DNA of 64,000 bases from the NCBI GenBank assembly GCA_905176665.1, contig CAJINA010000240.1:62001-126000 (forward strand). Reading direction: 5' to 3'. The stretch is from Olavius algarvensis Delta 4 endosymbiont (GTDB lineage: Bacteria; Desulfobacterota; Desulfobacteria; Desulfobacterales; CAJINA01). The first letter of the stretch is position 1; the number at the start of each line of letters is the position of its first letter. This document shows positions 55,621 to 64,000 of this stretch, in pieces. Position numbers and translations under genes: made by a program. The notes below the pieces were generated by a model. The model did not search any database. It saw nothing but the letters and a program-made list of their open reading frames with translations, and was not told the origin of the DNA.

Positions 55621-56577
55621 ATGAATGAAAAATTACATGACCAGCAACCACAATTGTCGCAACAAGGCTACCCCCCATCGCCTTACTATTACCCAGCGCC
55701 CCACGAGGAAAACGAGATTAACTTTTTTGATTTGTGGGCGGTAATATGGAATTACAAACGGATCATTTTTTTAATAACTATCCTTTTTACGAGTGTCGCG
55801 CTCGCCGTTGCATTACATGCAACTCCGATATACCGTGCAGAGATTTTACTGGCACCCGTAACAGAGGAAAAATCCAGCAATTTTTCTAGCTTGGATAGCC
55901 AATTTGGAGACCTTGCCGCCCTAGCTGGAATAAATTTTGGCAGCAGCGCGAGTAAGCACGAAGCAATTGCTTTTTTTAAATCACGCGTTTTGGCGGAACA
56001 ATTCATTAGAGACGAAGGATTGTTACCGATTCTCTTCTCTGATAGCTGGGATTTCCAAAATAAGAAATGGAATGTTGAAAATGAAGAAGATATCCCAACA
56101 ATGTGGGATGCTTACAAAATCTTTAATAAGGGCGTGCGTAGCGTTTCTGTTGATATGAAAACTGGCCTCGTAACACTCTCTATCGAGTGGAAGGACCCTA
56201 AACTATGCGCTGAATGGGCTTCCAAGCTTGTAAATAGGGTAAATGAGTATATGCGTAACAGAGCTGTACAGGATGCTGAAAACAATCTTAAATATCTAAA
56301 AGAAGCGCTCACTAAAACAAGCAGCGTCGAGTTACATGAAGTAATATATCGTATAATCGAAAGTCAAATTAAAGTTATTATGTTTGTAAAAGCTCGGGAA
56401 GAGTATTCCTTTAAAATTATTGATCCTCCTGTGATACCTCAGCAAAAGATCAGGCCAAAACGAAGACAAATTGTGATTATAGGCTTTATACTGGGCTTGA
56501 TGGTAGGTGTATTTATTACCTTCTTTAGTAACTTTGTGAAAGAGAAAATTATAAGCGAGAGAAATAATGCAAAATAG
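55621..56577 (+). CDS. Wzz-type polysaccharide chain-length determinant
   Basis: 318 residues. A Pro/Gln/Tyr-rich cytoplasmic start, first membrane helix at about 45-67 (IIFLITILFTSVALAVAL), periplasmic domain with the family's IYRAEILLAPV and SSNFSSLDSQFGDLAALAG, Pro-rich DPPVIPQQKIRPKRR before a second helix at about 283-306 (IVIIGFILGLMVGVFITFF). There is no cytoplasmic Tyr-kinase domain, so it is a plain Wzz. The ending overlaps the radical SAM gene by 11 nt, so they are co-translated. Confidence 0.93.
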   Translation: MNEKLHDQQPQLSQQGYPPSPYYYPAPHEENEINFFDLWAVIWNYKRIIFLITILFTSVALAVALHATPIYRAEILLAPVTEEKSSNFSSLDSQFGDLAALAGINFGSSASKHEAIAFFKSRVLAEQFIRDEGLLPILFSDSWDFQNKKWNVENEEDIPTMWDAYKIFNKGVRSVSVDMKTGLVTLSIEWKDPKLCAEWASKLVNRVNEYMRNRAVQDAENNLKYLKEALTKTSSVELHEVIYRIIESQIKVIMFVKAREEYSFKIIDPPVIPQQKIRPKRRQIVIIGFILGLMVGVFITFFSNFVKEKIISERNNAK

Positions 56578-57421
56578 CCTTTCCGGTTTGTCAACAGTAA
56601 ATGTTGAACTGACAAACAGGTGCAATAAAGATTGCTGGATGTGTGGACGTAGGAAGGCTGAGCGGGATTACCCTGAACTTGTCTTAAATTACGGTGATAT
56701 GGAATTTAGCTTAGTTGAAAAAATCGCAATGCAATTGCCACCGAACATAGTAGTTCAATTACATAACAATGGTGAGGGCTTGCTTTATCCAAGATTTGGT
56801 GAAGCGGCTATGCTTTTCAAAGGACAAATCCGAAACATAGTTACCAATGGTAAGTTACTGGTTAAGAAAGCTAACGAAATTATCGGAAACTTGGAAACGA
56901 TGGCAGTATCTGTATTTGAAAACGACCCCGAAGCTGACGAGCAGTATGAAATACTACAAGAGTTTCTTTCTTTAAAAGGTAATAGAAAACCATATACCAA
57001 CATACGCTTAAATGGAAATGTAGATCCCACGAAATATAAAAATCTAAGCGGACTAATAATTAAGCGCGTTTTACACTCACCAATGGGTAGCTTTAATTAT
57101 AAAAAAGATCCAACTATTCCTGAAATTGGCATCTGTCTGGATTTTTTACACCATATGGCTATTAATCGAGAAGGAAAGGTTTCTGTATGCGTTCGTTTCG
57201 ATCCAAAAAGGCTTGGTGTAATTGGTGACGCCAACACACATGGGTTGTCACAAATATGGAATAGTGACTTACGAAAGGAATGGTTGGAATTGCATAAGCA
57301 AGGCTCCCGAGAAAAGGTACCACTATGTGCTTATTGCCAGTTTTGGGGGGTACCAACTGCTGGGAAAAGTGAAAAAAGTGGAAAGGATTTAAATGAATAT
57401 TCGATTTTTAGTAAAGATTGA
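56567..57421 (+). CDS. Radical SAM / SPASM-type protein
   Basis: 284 residues. The radical SAM cluster motif C-x3-C-x2-C is at residues 19-26 (CNKDCWMC), preceded by strand STVNVELTNR. C-terminal Cys residues (ICLDF, VSVCVRFD, LCAYCQFWG) suit a SPASM-like auxiliary cluster. It is shorter than most SPASM enzymes. Position between wzz and the NeuB-like gene suggests it alters the acidic sugar or a carrier-linked intermediate, but no substrate can be read from sequence. Confidence 0.9.
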   Translation: MQNSLSGLSTVNVELTNRCNKDCWMCGRRKAERDYPELVLNYGDMEFSLVEKIAMQLPPNIVVQLHNNGEGLLYPRFGEAAMLFKGQIRNIVTNGKLLVKKANEIIGNLETMAVSVFENDPEADEQYEILQEFLSLKGNRKPYTNIRLNGNVDPTKYKNLSGLIIKRVLHSPMGSFNYKKDPTIPEIGICLDFLHHMAINREGKVSVCVRFDPKRLGVIGDANTHGLSQIWNSDLRKEWLELHKQGSREKVPLCAYCQFWGVPTAGKSEKSGKDLNEYSIFSKD

Positions 57422-57456
57422 ATTTTAGACGTTTTGAACAACATTGAGGAGGAAAG

Positions 57457-58308
57457 ATGCCGATTTTTATCATTGGTGAAATAGGGATTAACCATAATGG
57501 TGATTTGTCGATTGCAAGAGATTTAATTGATGTAGCCAAAGATGCAGGATGTGATGCTGTAAAGTTTCAGAAAAGAACAATTGATTTGGTCTATAAACAG
57601 GATTTTCTTGATGGGCCAAGGGAAAGCCCCTGGGGTACAACCCAAAGGGAACAAAAAGAGGGCCTTGAGTTTGGCCAAATGGAATATCGAGAGATTGATG
57701 CGTATTGCAAGCAAGGGAAGATTGAGTGGTTTGCTTCTTCTTGGGACATAGAGAGCCAAAAATTTCTAAGGCAGTTTAACTTGAACTACAACAAGGTGGC
57801 CTCAGCTATGCTGGTGCATGAGGATTTAATTAAAGAAATTGCATCTGAAAAAAAGCACACGTTTATTTCAACAGGGATGAGCACACTGACAGAAATTGAT
57901 AAAGCAGTAGAAATATTTAATGATGCAGACTGCCCGTTTGAACTTATGCACTGTGTTTCCACTTACCCTATGGCTGATGAAGATGCCAATTTAAACGGGA
58001 TTAAAACACTCCGCGAACGCTATGAATGCAACGTCGGATATAGTGGGCATGAAGTTGGACTTGCCATCTCATATGCAGCAGCGGCTCTCGGGATTACATC
58101 GCTCGAACGTCATATAACACTAGACCGGGCAATGTATGGCTCTGACCAGGCAGCATCAGTAGAACCAAACGGTCTAAGGCAGCTGGTTGGGGCTGTAAGA
58201 AAAATAGAAGCTGCAATGGGTGACGGCGTTATTGATGTTATTGAAAAGGAGGTTCCTGTCGCCCAGAGCTTGAGAGCGCATGTACCGTTTATAGCTAGCC
58301 AAAGATAG
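57457..58308 (+). CDS. NeuB-family sialic-acid-type synthase without SAF domain
   Basis: 283 residues, GGAGGAAAG before the ATG. The TIM-barrel NeuB domain is complete: GEIGINHNGD, AVKFQKRTIDLVY, WFASSWD, KVASAMLVHEDLI, ISTGMSTLTEIDKA, HCVSTYPM, GYSGHEVGL, LERHITLDRAMYGSDQA. It condenses phosphoenolpyruvate with an N-acyl-sugar to give a nonulosonic acid. Typical NeuB proteins are about 340-350 residues with a C-terminal antifreeze-like (SAF) domain; this one stops just after the barrel at VAQSLRAHVPF. A following cytidylyltransferase supports an acidic-sugar route. Confidence 0.92.
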   Translation: MPIFIIGEIGINHNGDLSIARDLIDVAKDAGCDAVKFQKRTIDLVYKQDFLDGPRESPWGTTQREQKEGLEFGQMEYREIDAYCKQGKIEWFASSWDIESQKFLRQFNLNYNKVASAMLVHEDLIKEIASEKKHTFISTGMSTLTEIDKAVEIFNDADCPFELMHCVSTYPMADEDANLNGIKTLRERYECNVGYSGHEVGLAISYAAAALGITSLERHITLDRAMYGSDQAASVEPNGLRQLVGAVRKIEAAMGDGVIDVIEKEVPVAQSLRAHVPFIASQR

Positions 58309-58321
58309 CGCAAGAGGACAA

Positions 58322-59008
58322 ATGGATAAATTGGTTTGTATCATCCTTGCAAGAGGTGGTTCCAAAGGAATACCTCATAAAAATATAGTTGATTTTTGTG
58401 GTAAACCACTAATCTCCTGGACGATAGAGCAATCGCTACAACCTGAACAATTTAACTCAGTATGGGTAAGCTCTGATAGCGCAGAGATTTTAGAAATAAG
58501 TGAATCATACGGAGCAAGATCCATCATTCGCCCTGATAGCCTATCCGATCACCATGCAACCTCAGAATCTGCTTGGTTGCACGCTATAGATGTCATTGAA
58601 AATAGAATCGGCGCAATTGATTTGGTATTTGCCCCTCAAGTAACATCTCCGCTACGTGAACCTAAAGATATAATACGTGGAATCGAGGACTTTCAACGCC
58701 AAGGATACGATTCACTTTTTTCATGCAGCGTCGTAGATGATTTGTTTCTTTGGGAGAAAACTCCCGAGGGTAGATTTGAAAGTGTTAATTATGATTATCT
58801 TAATAGAAGTCGCCGTCAGGATATACCCGACCAATATGTTGAAAACGGGTCATTTTATATTTTTAAACCAAAAGTGATCAGGAAATTTAACAATAGAATC
58901 GGTGGTAAAATAGGCGTCACCAATATGGAGTTATGGAAGCTGTTTGAAATAGATACGATGGATGATTTGAAGATGTGCGAAGCGATGATGAAAGCATTTC
59001 TACTTTAA
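58322..59008 (+). CDS. Acylneuraminate cytidylyltransferase-type protein (NeuA-like)
   Basis: 228 residues. Nucleotide-binding start CIILARGGSKGIPHKNI, then WVSSDSAEILEIS, the PQVTSPLREPKDI block and NGSFYIFKPKVI, all of the CMP-sugar synthetase family. It activates the NeuB product with CTP. It starts 13 nt after the neuB-like stop with 'aagaggac' before the ATG. Which acidic sugar is activated is not readable. Confidence 0.94.
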   Translation: MDKLVCIILARGGSKGIPHKNIVDFCGKPLISWTIEQSLQPEQFNSVWVSSDSAEILEISESYGARSIIRPDSLSDHHATSESAWLHAIDVIENRIGAIDLVFAPQVTSPLREPKDIIRGIEDFQRQGYDSLFSCSVVDDLFLWEKTPEGRFESVNYDYLNRSRRQDIPDQYVENGSFYIFKPKVIRKFNNRIGGKIGVTNMELWKLFEIDTMDDLKMCEAMMKAFLL

Positions 59009-59041
59009 ATATAGTACTTTTTGGGGTCAGAAGGCGCAATT

Positions 59042-60022
59042 ATGGGAAATAATAAAGGACGAGTTGTTTGGATAAACGGTGAGTTTGTGCCCGAAAGTGA
59101 GGCCAAAGTTTCAATTTATGACTCGGCACTGATGTTTGGCGATATGGTGTTCGAAATGACCAGATCGTTTAACAAAAAGCAGTTTAAATTGCGGGAACAT
59201 TTGGAAAGGCTGTATGCTTCTATCAAGTATGTGCATATCCCGATTGAAATGACCATTGAAGAGATGGAAAGACATGTTTATGAAACTATCGAGGCGAACG
59301 AACCATTCTTTGCAGATGATGACGAACATCGTATAATGATAGATGTTTCTAGAGGCATTTTGTCAATCTATCAAGGTATACTTGGCTCCCACAATGGACC
59401 AAACGTCATAATTGCTGATTTTCCATTGAGGTGGACTGTAGCGGGCATGGGAGAATTGTATAATACTGGGATTAATGCGGTAATAACCTCGCAACGGGCG
59501 ATACCAGCACAGTTATTAGAACCTAAAGTTAAGAATCGAAGCAGGCTACATTACTTGATGGCAAATATTGAAGTTTCTAAATATGAGGGTAAAAATAACT
59601 GGGCATTATTGCTTGACCCAGATGGTTTAGTGGCTGAAGGGACAGGTGATAATTTTTTTATTGTAAAGAATAACCGGATAATGACGCCTGAACCTAGAAA
59701 TATTCTGAGAGGAATCAGTCGAGAATATATATTTGAACTATGCAATCAATTATCAATGGAGTGTGTTGAAACAAATATTGAACCCTACGATGTTATAACT
59801 GCTGACGAAGCATTCATGACCGGTACTCCCTTTTGCTTGTTACCAGTCACTTCACTGAATTCCACTCCTATCGGATCAGGAGAGTTTGGTAGAATTACGT
59901 TAAAGTTATTAGATACTTGGAGTAAAAATGTCGATACTGATATTGTAAGACAGATTAAAAACTGGGATTTAGAAAAGGACTCTTACAGAAAGTCGGGCCC
60001 TACACCATATTCTTTCAAATAA
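59042..60022 (+). CDS. PLP-dependent class IV aminotransferase
   Basis: 326 residues from ATG 59042; an upstream TTG at 59021 lacks support. Fold-type IV signatures: VVWINGEFVPESEAKVSIYD, SALMFGDMVFE, RLYASIKYV, then the lysine-containing KNRSRLHYLMANIE stretch, GLVAEGTGDNFFIVKNNRI, NILRGISREYIFEL and EAFMTGTPF. The family includes branched-chain and D-amino-acid transaminases and aminodeoxychorismate lyases. Set between cytidylyltransferase and flippase genes, it may make an amino acid that decorates the polymer, or aminate a sugar intermediate. Substrate unknown. Confidence 0.9.
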   Translation: MGNNKGRVVWINGEFVPESEAKVSIYDSALMFGDMVFEMTRSFNKKQFKLREHLERLYASIKYVHIPIEMTIEEMERHVYETIEANEPFFADDDEHRIMIDVSRGILSIYQGILGSHNGPNVIIADFPLRWTVAGMGELYNTGINAVITSQRAIPAQLLEPKVKNRSRLHYLMANIEVSKYEGKNNWALLLDPDGLVAEGTGDNFFIVKNNRIMTPEPRNILRGISREYIFELCNQLSMECVETNIEPYDVITADEAFMTGTPFCLLPVTSLNSTPIGSGEFGRITLKLLDTWSKNVDTDIVRQIKNWDLEKDSYRKSGPTPYSFK

Positions 60023-60024
60023 CA

Positions 60025-61578
60025 ATGCTAAACAATATCCCCGAAATTATAGCGAAAAATAAAATCCGAAAACAAGAGACAGAATCAGAAATTTTTTTCA
60101 AAGATAAACAAAACACTTTTTTTAAGAACTCCTTCGTTTATAGCGGGGTTAATATTCTGATGAAGTTTATTCAATTCATCAGAGAGTTCGTTGTTAGGTA
60201 TATTCTGCCTCCAGATTTGATGGGGTATTGGAATTTTGTAAATGTGGTTCAAGGTTTCATCGCAACGTTTGATCTTGGTTGTATTGCCGGGGCTATACGA
60301 GAGTTAGCAATCATAAGGGCAAGATCCAATTCCGAAGAGGAAGGGCGGATTCGTTCTACTACACTTTTGTTCAACGTTATTCAAAACACCACTATTGGCC
60401 TAATTACGATTGTTTTTTTTTTATGGAACAAATCAAATTACCATCCGTTTGAATTGATTGCCGTCCTGACAGCCGTACTTTTATTTATTTCAATGGGTTT
60501 CCAGAATGCATTTATTTCGTTCCTTCAGGGAGCGCATGCATTCGTCCCGTTGAGTAAAATTCTTTTTTTTGGCACACTGCTTGATGCGTTTTTCTTTCCA
60601 GTTGGAGCGTACTTTTGGGGTGTAAAAGGTCTGATGGCCATTGCAGTAGTTAGCAATATCCTAAAGGTTTGGTTATTCACTTACTTTTCAGGTCTGATTG
60701 CTGCTACCATAGGCAAGTTTAAAATTTATTGGGATGTTTTGAAGAGATTGTTGACATTCGGTTTTACGCTTCGAATAGTAGACTATCCAAACACAATTTT
60801 TAACATGGTAAATATTCTATGGGTTACAAAATTTATGAGCATTGAAGCTCTTGCTTTATTCTCAATGGCTCGTGGGTTTGCGTATCAAATTTCTGAAGTA
60901 GGTACAAAGGTGGGCACAGTTTATGCGATGCGATACCTTGACCATGCAGGAAGAGGTACAGATAAAAAAAGGGTTGCTGAGGAGTTGAAACAGTTCCTTT
61001 TTTTGCAACTCTTAGTTATCATCCCAATTTTATGTTGGGGTGCAGGGATTCTACTGCCGTTTCTTGTCAATACTACTATACCTAAATATTCTGATGCCAA
61101 TAGAACTATTCTGATCCTTTTAATTTGCAGTTTCTTTTTTGTAACCAATAGTGGGCTTACGAATCCTTGGATTAAGGACAAGAAGTTAGGTTCACGCGGA
61201 ATAGCCAATTTGGTTGGCTTATTCGCGATGATATTTGCATTTGTTACCACGTGGTATATTTTTAAGTACAGAACTCTTAATGCTATTGCGTATGCTTCGC
61301 TTGCAGGCTATTTGCTTTATTTTATTTATATGGTTATAGCCGTAGGTAAAGATATCTGGTCAAATAGAGAGGTGGCTGAAATTGTACTTGTGGTTTTGGT
61401 AGCAGCCGCATGGACATACATTTTGATCAATGCAGGCAATTCATATGTTTTTAAAGGCAATTTCGTAGAAGATCTGAAATCAATCCTTTATAGTTGCGCA
61501 TGGACTTTTGTACTACTTATGCCAATTCCAATATACGGACTAAAAAAATCAAAAATTCTTCAAGGGTGGTTGAAATAA
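60025..61578 (+). CDS. Wzx-type oligosaccharide flippase (MOP superfamily)
   Basis: 517 residues, with about 12-14 hydrophobic segments spread along the chain (TTIGLITIVFFLW, AVLTAVLLFISMGF, LLVIIPILCWGAGILLPFL, AEIVLVVLVAAAWTYI). It starts 2 nt after the previous stop. Wzx proteins turn lipid-linked repeat units to the periplasmic face. A first cytoplasmic stretch of about 40 residues precedes the first helix, slightly longer than usual. No Wzy polymerase is recognisable in the window. Confidence 0.92.
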   Translation: MLNNIPEIIAKNKIRKQETESEIFFKDKQNTFFKNSFVYSGVNILMKFIQFIREFVVRYILPPDLMGYWNFVNVVQGFIATFDLGCIAGAIRELAIIRARSNSEEEGRIRSTTLLFNVIQNTTIGLITIVFFLWNKSNYHPFELIAVLTAVLLFISMGFQNAFISFLQGAHAFVPLSKILFFGTLLDAFFFPVGAYFWGVKGLMAIAVVSNILKVWLFTYFSGLIAATIGKFKIYWDVLKRLLTFGFTLRIVDYPNTIFNMVNILWVTKFMSIEALALFSMARGFAYQISEVGTKVGTVYAMRYLDHAGRGTDKKRVAEELKQFLFLQLLVIIPILCWGAGILLPFLVNTTIPKYSDANRTILILLICSFFFVTNSGLTNPWIKDKKLGSRGIANLVGLFAMIFAFVTTWYIFKYRTLNAIAYASLAGYLLYFIYMVIAVGKDIWSNREVAEIVLVVLVAAAWTYILINAGNSYVFKGNFVEDLKSILYSCAWTFVLLMPIPIYGLKKSKILQGWLK

Positions 61579-61588
61579 TTAAATAGTT

Positions 61589-63511
61589 ATGAAAAGAACG
61601 CACAAGAAAAGAGTAAAAGAGCAACGCATTATATTGCCGATACTGTATATACATCATCTTGTTATGTTTAGATTGATATTTGGTGTGCGTGGTGCAGTGG
61701 TATTCTATGACGTTTTCCCACGATATATTAGAGGTATAGTTAAATTTCTTAAAATTCCTTATAAAACTATTGAGTCGTTTTTAATAGTTGTTACAGGCAT
61801 CAAAATAGTAAAAATTCAAGATGGCAGCACCTTCACCAACTACCCTTATACGCATCTAAAGTCTATGGAGACAACCACCGATATTCTTTTAAGCTTGATT
61901 AACAAAGGGTACATAAAAAAAGGTAGTTTTTTACCTTTGATCAGGTTGGTTGGTAGCCAACCAACGGAAGCATACTGTGCCAAATATTTGGCACAAACAT
62001 ATATCTTTCATATAGCTCTATCCACTACCGTTGCTATAGAGAGTAGTGATTGTCGAGCCAATTTTACCATTGCCATAGATCCTGAGATACCAGCTCAATG
62101 GTACCCCATATTGAAAAAGGAACTAGGCTATAAAGGAGTAAGTTTTTTTAAGTGGCCCTCTTGGTACATCACGATTATAGGATTTTTTTCAAAAGTGATA
62201 CCATTATTCGAAATACCCATTGCAAGCCTAATGTGGATTCTACGAAGGGGGATTTGCATAAATATAGGAAAGAAGGAAGGGTTCAATATTGCAACCGAAT
62301 TTATTGACCCAAGAAGGTTTAACGGTACTGCTTATGATTCAAACTATTGGATCGATGAAACAAATATAAAGAAGGAGGGAGCTCTATTTTTTTTAACTAA
62401 CAAACAGTCAAAGTATCTTCGTAAAGAAAAATATAAGATCAATAAGATTAAACAAGACCTCAAAAAAAGAGGTTATAGATTCATCTTTTTAAACGATCTT
62501 TTATACACAACGGATAATTTAAGAGAAATTGTTGTTTATTGTTTTGAATTATTGTGCACTACTTTAATTTCAAGAGATATATTTGCCGGAAGGATATTAA
62601 AAACGGCTTGGGATGACTATTTTGAATTTAGACCACTGTTCACTTACTTTAAATTCGATAACTTGATTTATCTTACACTTGCTAACGGTCAGACTGATCT
62701 AAGGTTTAATGATGCAATTGTTACGGGCTTGTGTAGGAAGAATGGAGCAAAAAGCCTTGGTTGTCAAACTAGAACTATATATTCCAAAAAATATGAGTAT
62801 TGTTTTGATTGTTTTGACTTATATTTTTCGTGGGGTGAGGCGTGGGACAATATTAGTCAAGCCAAAAACAAGTATATTACTACGGTTAAAATTGTGGGCT
62901 GTATATATCTAGATTCTATATTAAGTATAGCCGAATGCGCAAAAAAAGAATTGGAGCCTTCAAAAAAGCAGTTAGTGATTTCTATATTTCCAACGGACCT
63001 TGGAGACAGACACCACTATACAGAAAATTATACACTATCCTTTTTACGAAAATGTATTAGATTTGCTGAAAAATACCCGGAAGTGATTTTCATTTTAAAA
63101 GGGAAAGATCCTGAGTTCAGTAAAAAACTATTAAAAAACAAAGATTTTTTTAAACAATATTCTAGAGTTAAAGAAAACTTCCATATAATAGGTAATCGAT
63201 ATAGAAATGAGTATGTCGATGTTCTTTCCAAGTCAAGTATTGTTTTATCAATAGGCTACACAACTCCTGGTATCGAAGGCCTCCTTCTTGGAAAAAGATC
63301 AATCTATTACAGTGAATTGAAAGCCGGAGGACAAGCAGTTGATAGATTACCTGAATTTGTTGCCGATAGTTCAGAAAGTTTTAACTTGATTTTTGAAACA
63401 GCTCTTAAGGATTACAAAAATTATAATTTTAAGCATAGAAGCATTATAGCTACTCTGGATCCCTATCGTGATGGAATGGCTCTCAAAAGGATAAGCAATT
63501 TATTGGATTAG
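61589..63511 (+). CDS. Large putative surface-carbohydrate transferase, GT-B-like C-terminal half
   Basis: 640 residues, not assigned to a named family. The N-terminal third has a hydrophobic stretch (WYITIIGFFSKVIPLFEIPI, then ASLMWILRRGI). The C-terminal half (about 400-640) resembles GT-B transferases: an LVISIFPTDLGDRHHY strand-loop, PEVIFILKGKDP, NFHIIGN, and the late SSIVLSIGYTTPGIEGLLLG with a G-T/S-P-x-I-E-x-L-x-x-G pattern for donor binding. Together with the LIC12162-like gene it may add or modify the CMP-activated acidic sugar. AT-rich codon use fits the surrounding region. Confidence 0.8.
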   Translation: MKRTHKKRVKEQRIILPILYIHHLVMFRLIFGVRGAVVFYDVFPRYIRGIVKFLKIPYKTIESFLIVVTGIKIVKIQDGSTFTNYPYTHLKSMETTTDILLSLINKGYIKKGSFLPLIRLVGSQPTEAYCAKYLAQTYIFHIALSTTVAIESSDCRANFTIAIDPEIPAQWYPILKKELGYKGVSFFKWPSWYITIIGFFSKVIPLFEIPIASLMWILRRGICINIGKKEGFNIATEFIDPRRFNGTAYDSNYWIDETNIKKEGALFFLTNKQSKYLRKEKYKINKIKQDLKKRGYRFIFLNDLLYTTDNLREIVVYCFELLCTTLISRDIFAGRILKTAWDDYFEFRPLFTYFKFDNLIYLTLANGQTDLRFNDAIVTGLCRKNGAKSLGCQTRTIYSKKYEYCFDCFDLYFSWGEAWDNISQAKNKYITTVKIVGCIYLDSILSIAECAKKELEPSKKQLVISIFPTDLGDRHHYTENYTLSFLRKCIRFAEKYPEVIFILKGKDPEFSKKLLKNKDFFKQYSRVKENFHIIGNRYRNEYVDVLSKSSIVLSIGYTTPGIEGLLLGKRSIYYSELKAGGQAVDRLPEFVADSSESFNLIFETALKDYKNYNFKHRSIIATLDPYRDGMALKRISNLLD

Positions 63512-63532
63512 GAATAAATTATACAGGGGAAA

Positions 63533-64000
63533 ATGCACCTAGTTACTACAGCTGAAACTCGTTTTTGGAAAGAAAATACAAATCTTCTCTTCTTAGGAGA
63601 GTGGTGTAATACTTATGAAAATGGAAAACAGACTGATAAGCGGAACTACGAAGTTTTGCCCTACCATTGGGATGATCGTAGAAAACTGTATGGTGATTAT
63701 TTATACTTGGATTCTTTATATGAAAAGACTCTACTACAACTAAGAAAACTTCTAAATCAATTACATGGAGTTGACTATTCTTTGCGCTATTGGAGAATTA
63801 TTGTTGGCCCCTGGCTATATTGTTTTATCCAGATTCTCTACGATAGATACCTATCGATTCAGTGCGCTTTTAAATCTGGCAAAGTAACAAGTACGTATAT
63901 CTGTAGTTACAGCATCTCGGACTGGTTACCAGATAATTTTTCTGTTTTTCATAGATGGATTGTTGGTGATCCGTATAACCACTTCATTTATAGCCGTATT
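63533..64000 (+). CDS. LIC12162-family transferase (5' part, cut by window edge)
   Basis: 156 codons open from ATG 63533 to the edge; AGGGGA at 63525-63530 is a well-placed ribosome site. The start reads MHLVTTAETRFWKENTNLLF, then LGEWCNTY, HWDDRRKLYGDYLYLD and YWRIIVGPWL, which is the opening of the putative LIC12162 transferase family known from leptospiral O-antigen and other surface polysaccharide loci. The C-terminus is missing. Family recognised with fair confidence; donor and acceptor unknown. Confidence 0.87.
   Translation, partial: MHLVTTAETRFWKENTNLLFLGEWCNTYENGKQTDKRNYEVLPYHWDDRRKLYGDYLYLDSLYEKTLLQLRKLLNQLHGVDYSLRYWRIIVGPWLYCFIQILYDRYLSIQCAFKSGKVTSTYICSYSISDWLPDNFSVFHRWIVGDPYNHFIYSRI

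Overview
The window looks like chromosome from a Desulfobacterales-like member of the Desulfobacterota. This is inferred from the gene set and from the style of the intergenic repeats, not from a search. Composition is near half GC up to about 55 kb and clearly AT-richer from there to the end. The left edge cuts a YcaO-family gene and the right edge cuts a LIC12162-family transferase gene.

Bases 1-13,100 hold housekeeping genes: YcaO, hisB, a secreted protein of unknown role, the dnaG-rpoD macromolecular-synthesis pair, a CAU-anticodon tRNA with a good promoter and terminator, a Nif3/DUF34 protein, a C4 zinc-ribbon protein whose 3' end overlaps the RNase P RNA gene, a large protein with a C-terminal HPr-like domain, and ispD. 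RpoD carries an extraordinary N-terminal Lys/Ala tail of about 175 residues that resembles histone H1.

Bases 13,300-27,800 are a two-partner secretion island: an SH3-tailed TpsB transporter, a LuxR-type response regulator, a PilZ protein, a giant TpsA adhesin of about 3,240 residues interrupted by one frameshift, and a frameshifted Skp/OmpH chaperone. The set suggests a c-di-GMP-responsive surface adhesin.

Bases 28,073-37,335 are a eukaryote-like signalling island. The minus-strand genes, in transcription order, encode an adenylate-cyclase/FHA protein, a PP2C phosphatase, a caspase-fold protein that has lost both catalytic residues and carries Ig-like repeats plus a DUF1566 domain, a second PP2C, and a membrane Ser/Thr kinase with an external FGE-sulfatase-type domain. 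A SPOR-DUF1566 protein diverges from them. No type VI secretion genes, effector-like genes or reverse transcriptase are seen nearby. Next come a SprT/DUF2786 protein and an amidohydrolase, enclosed by a pair of inverted intergenic repeats.

Bases 40,889-64,000 are an exopolysaccharide or capsule locus. It holds an EPS-type MarR regulator, UDP-glucose dehydrogenase, two epimerases, WbpB- and WbpD-like enzymes, Wza, Wzz, a radical SAM/SPASM enzyme, NeuB- and NeuA-like enzymes, a class IV aminotransferase, a Wzx flippase and two putative transferases. Small accessory genes (S23-type four-helix bundle, GxxExxY, MNT/HEPN pair) sit between them. The likely product is a surface polymer containing uronic acids and a CMP-activated acidic sugar.

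The most unusual feature is in the intergenic DNA. A family of long imperfect palindromes of about 135-195 bp occurs in at least a dozen copies. Its members share a conserved frame but have internal stems whose sequence differs from copy to copy while pairing is kept. Several copies supply stop codons or terminal residues of neighbouring genes. A second class of modular repeats, built on 'gtctgtg'/'cacggatt' words with small variable hairpins, fills the EPS region.
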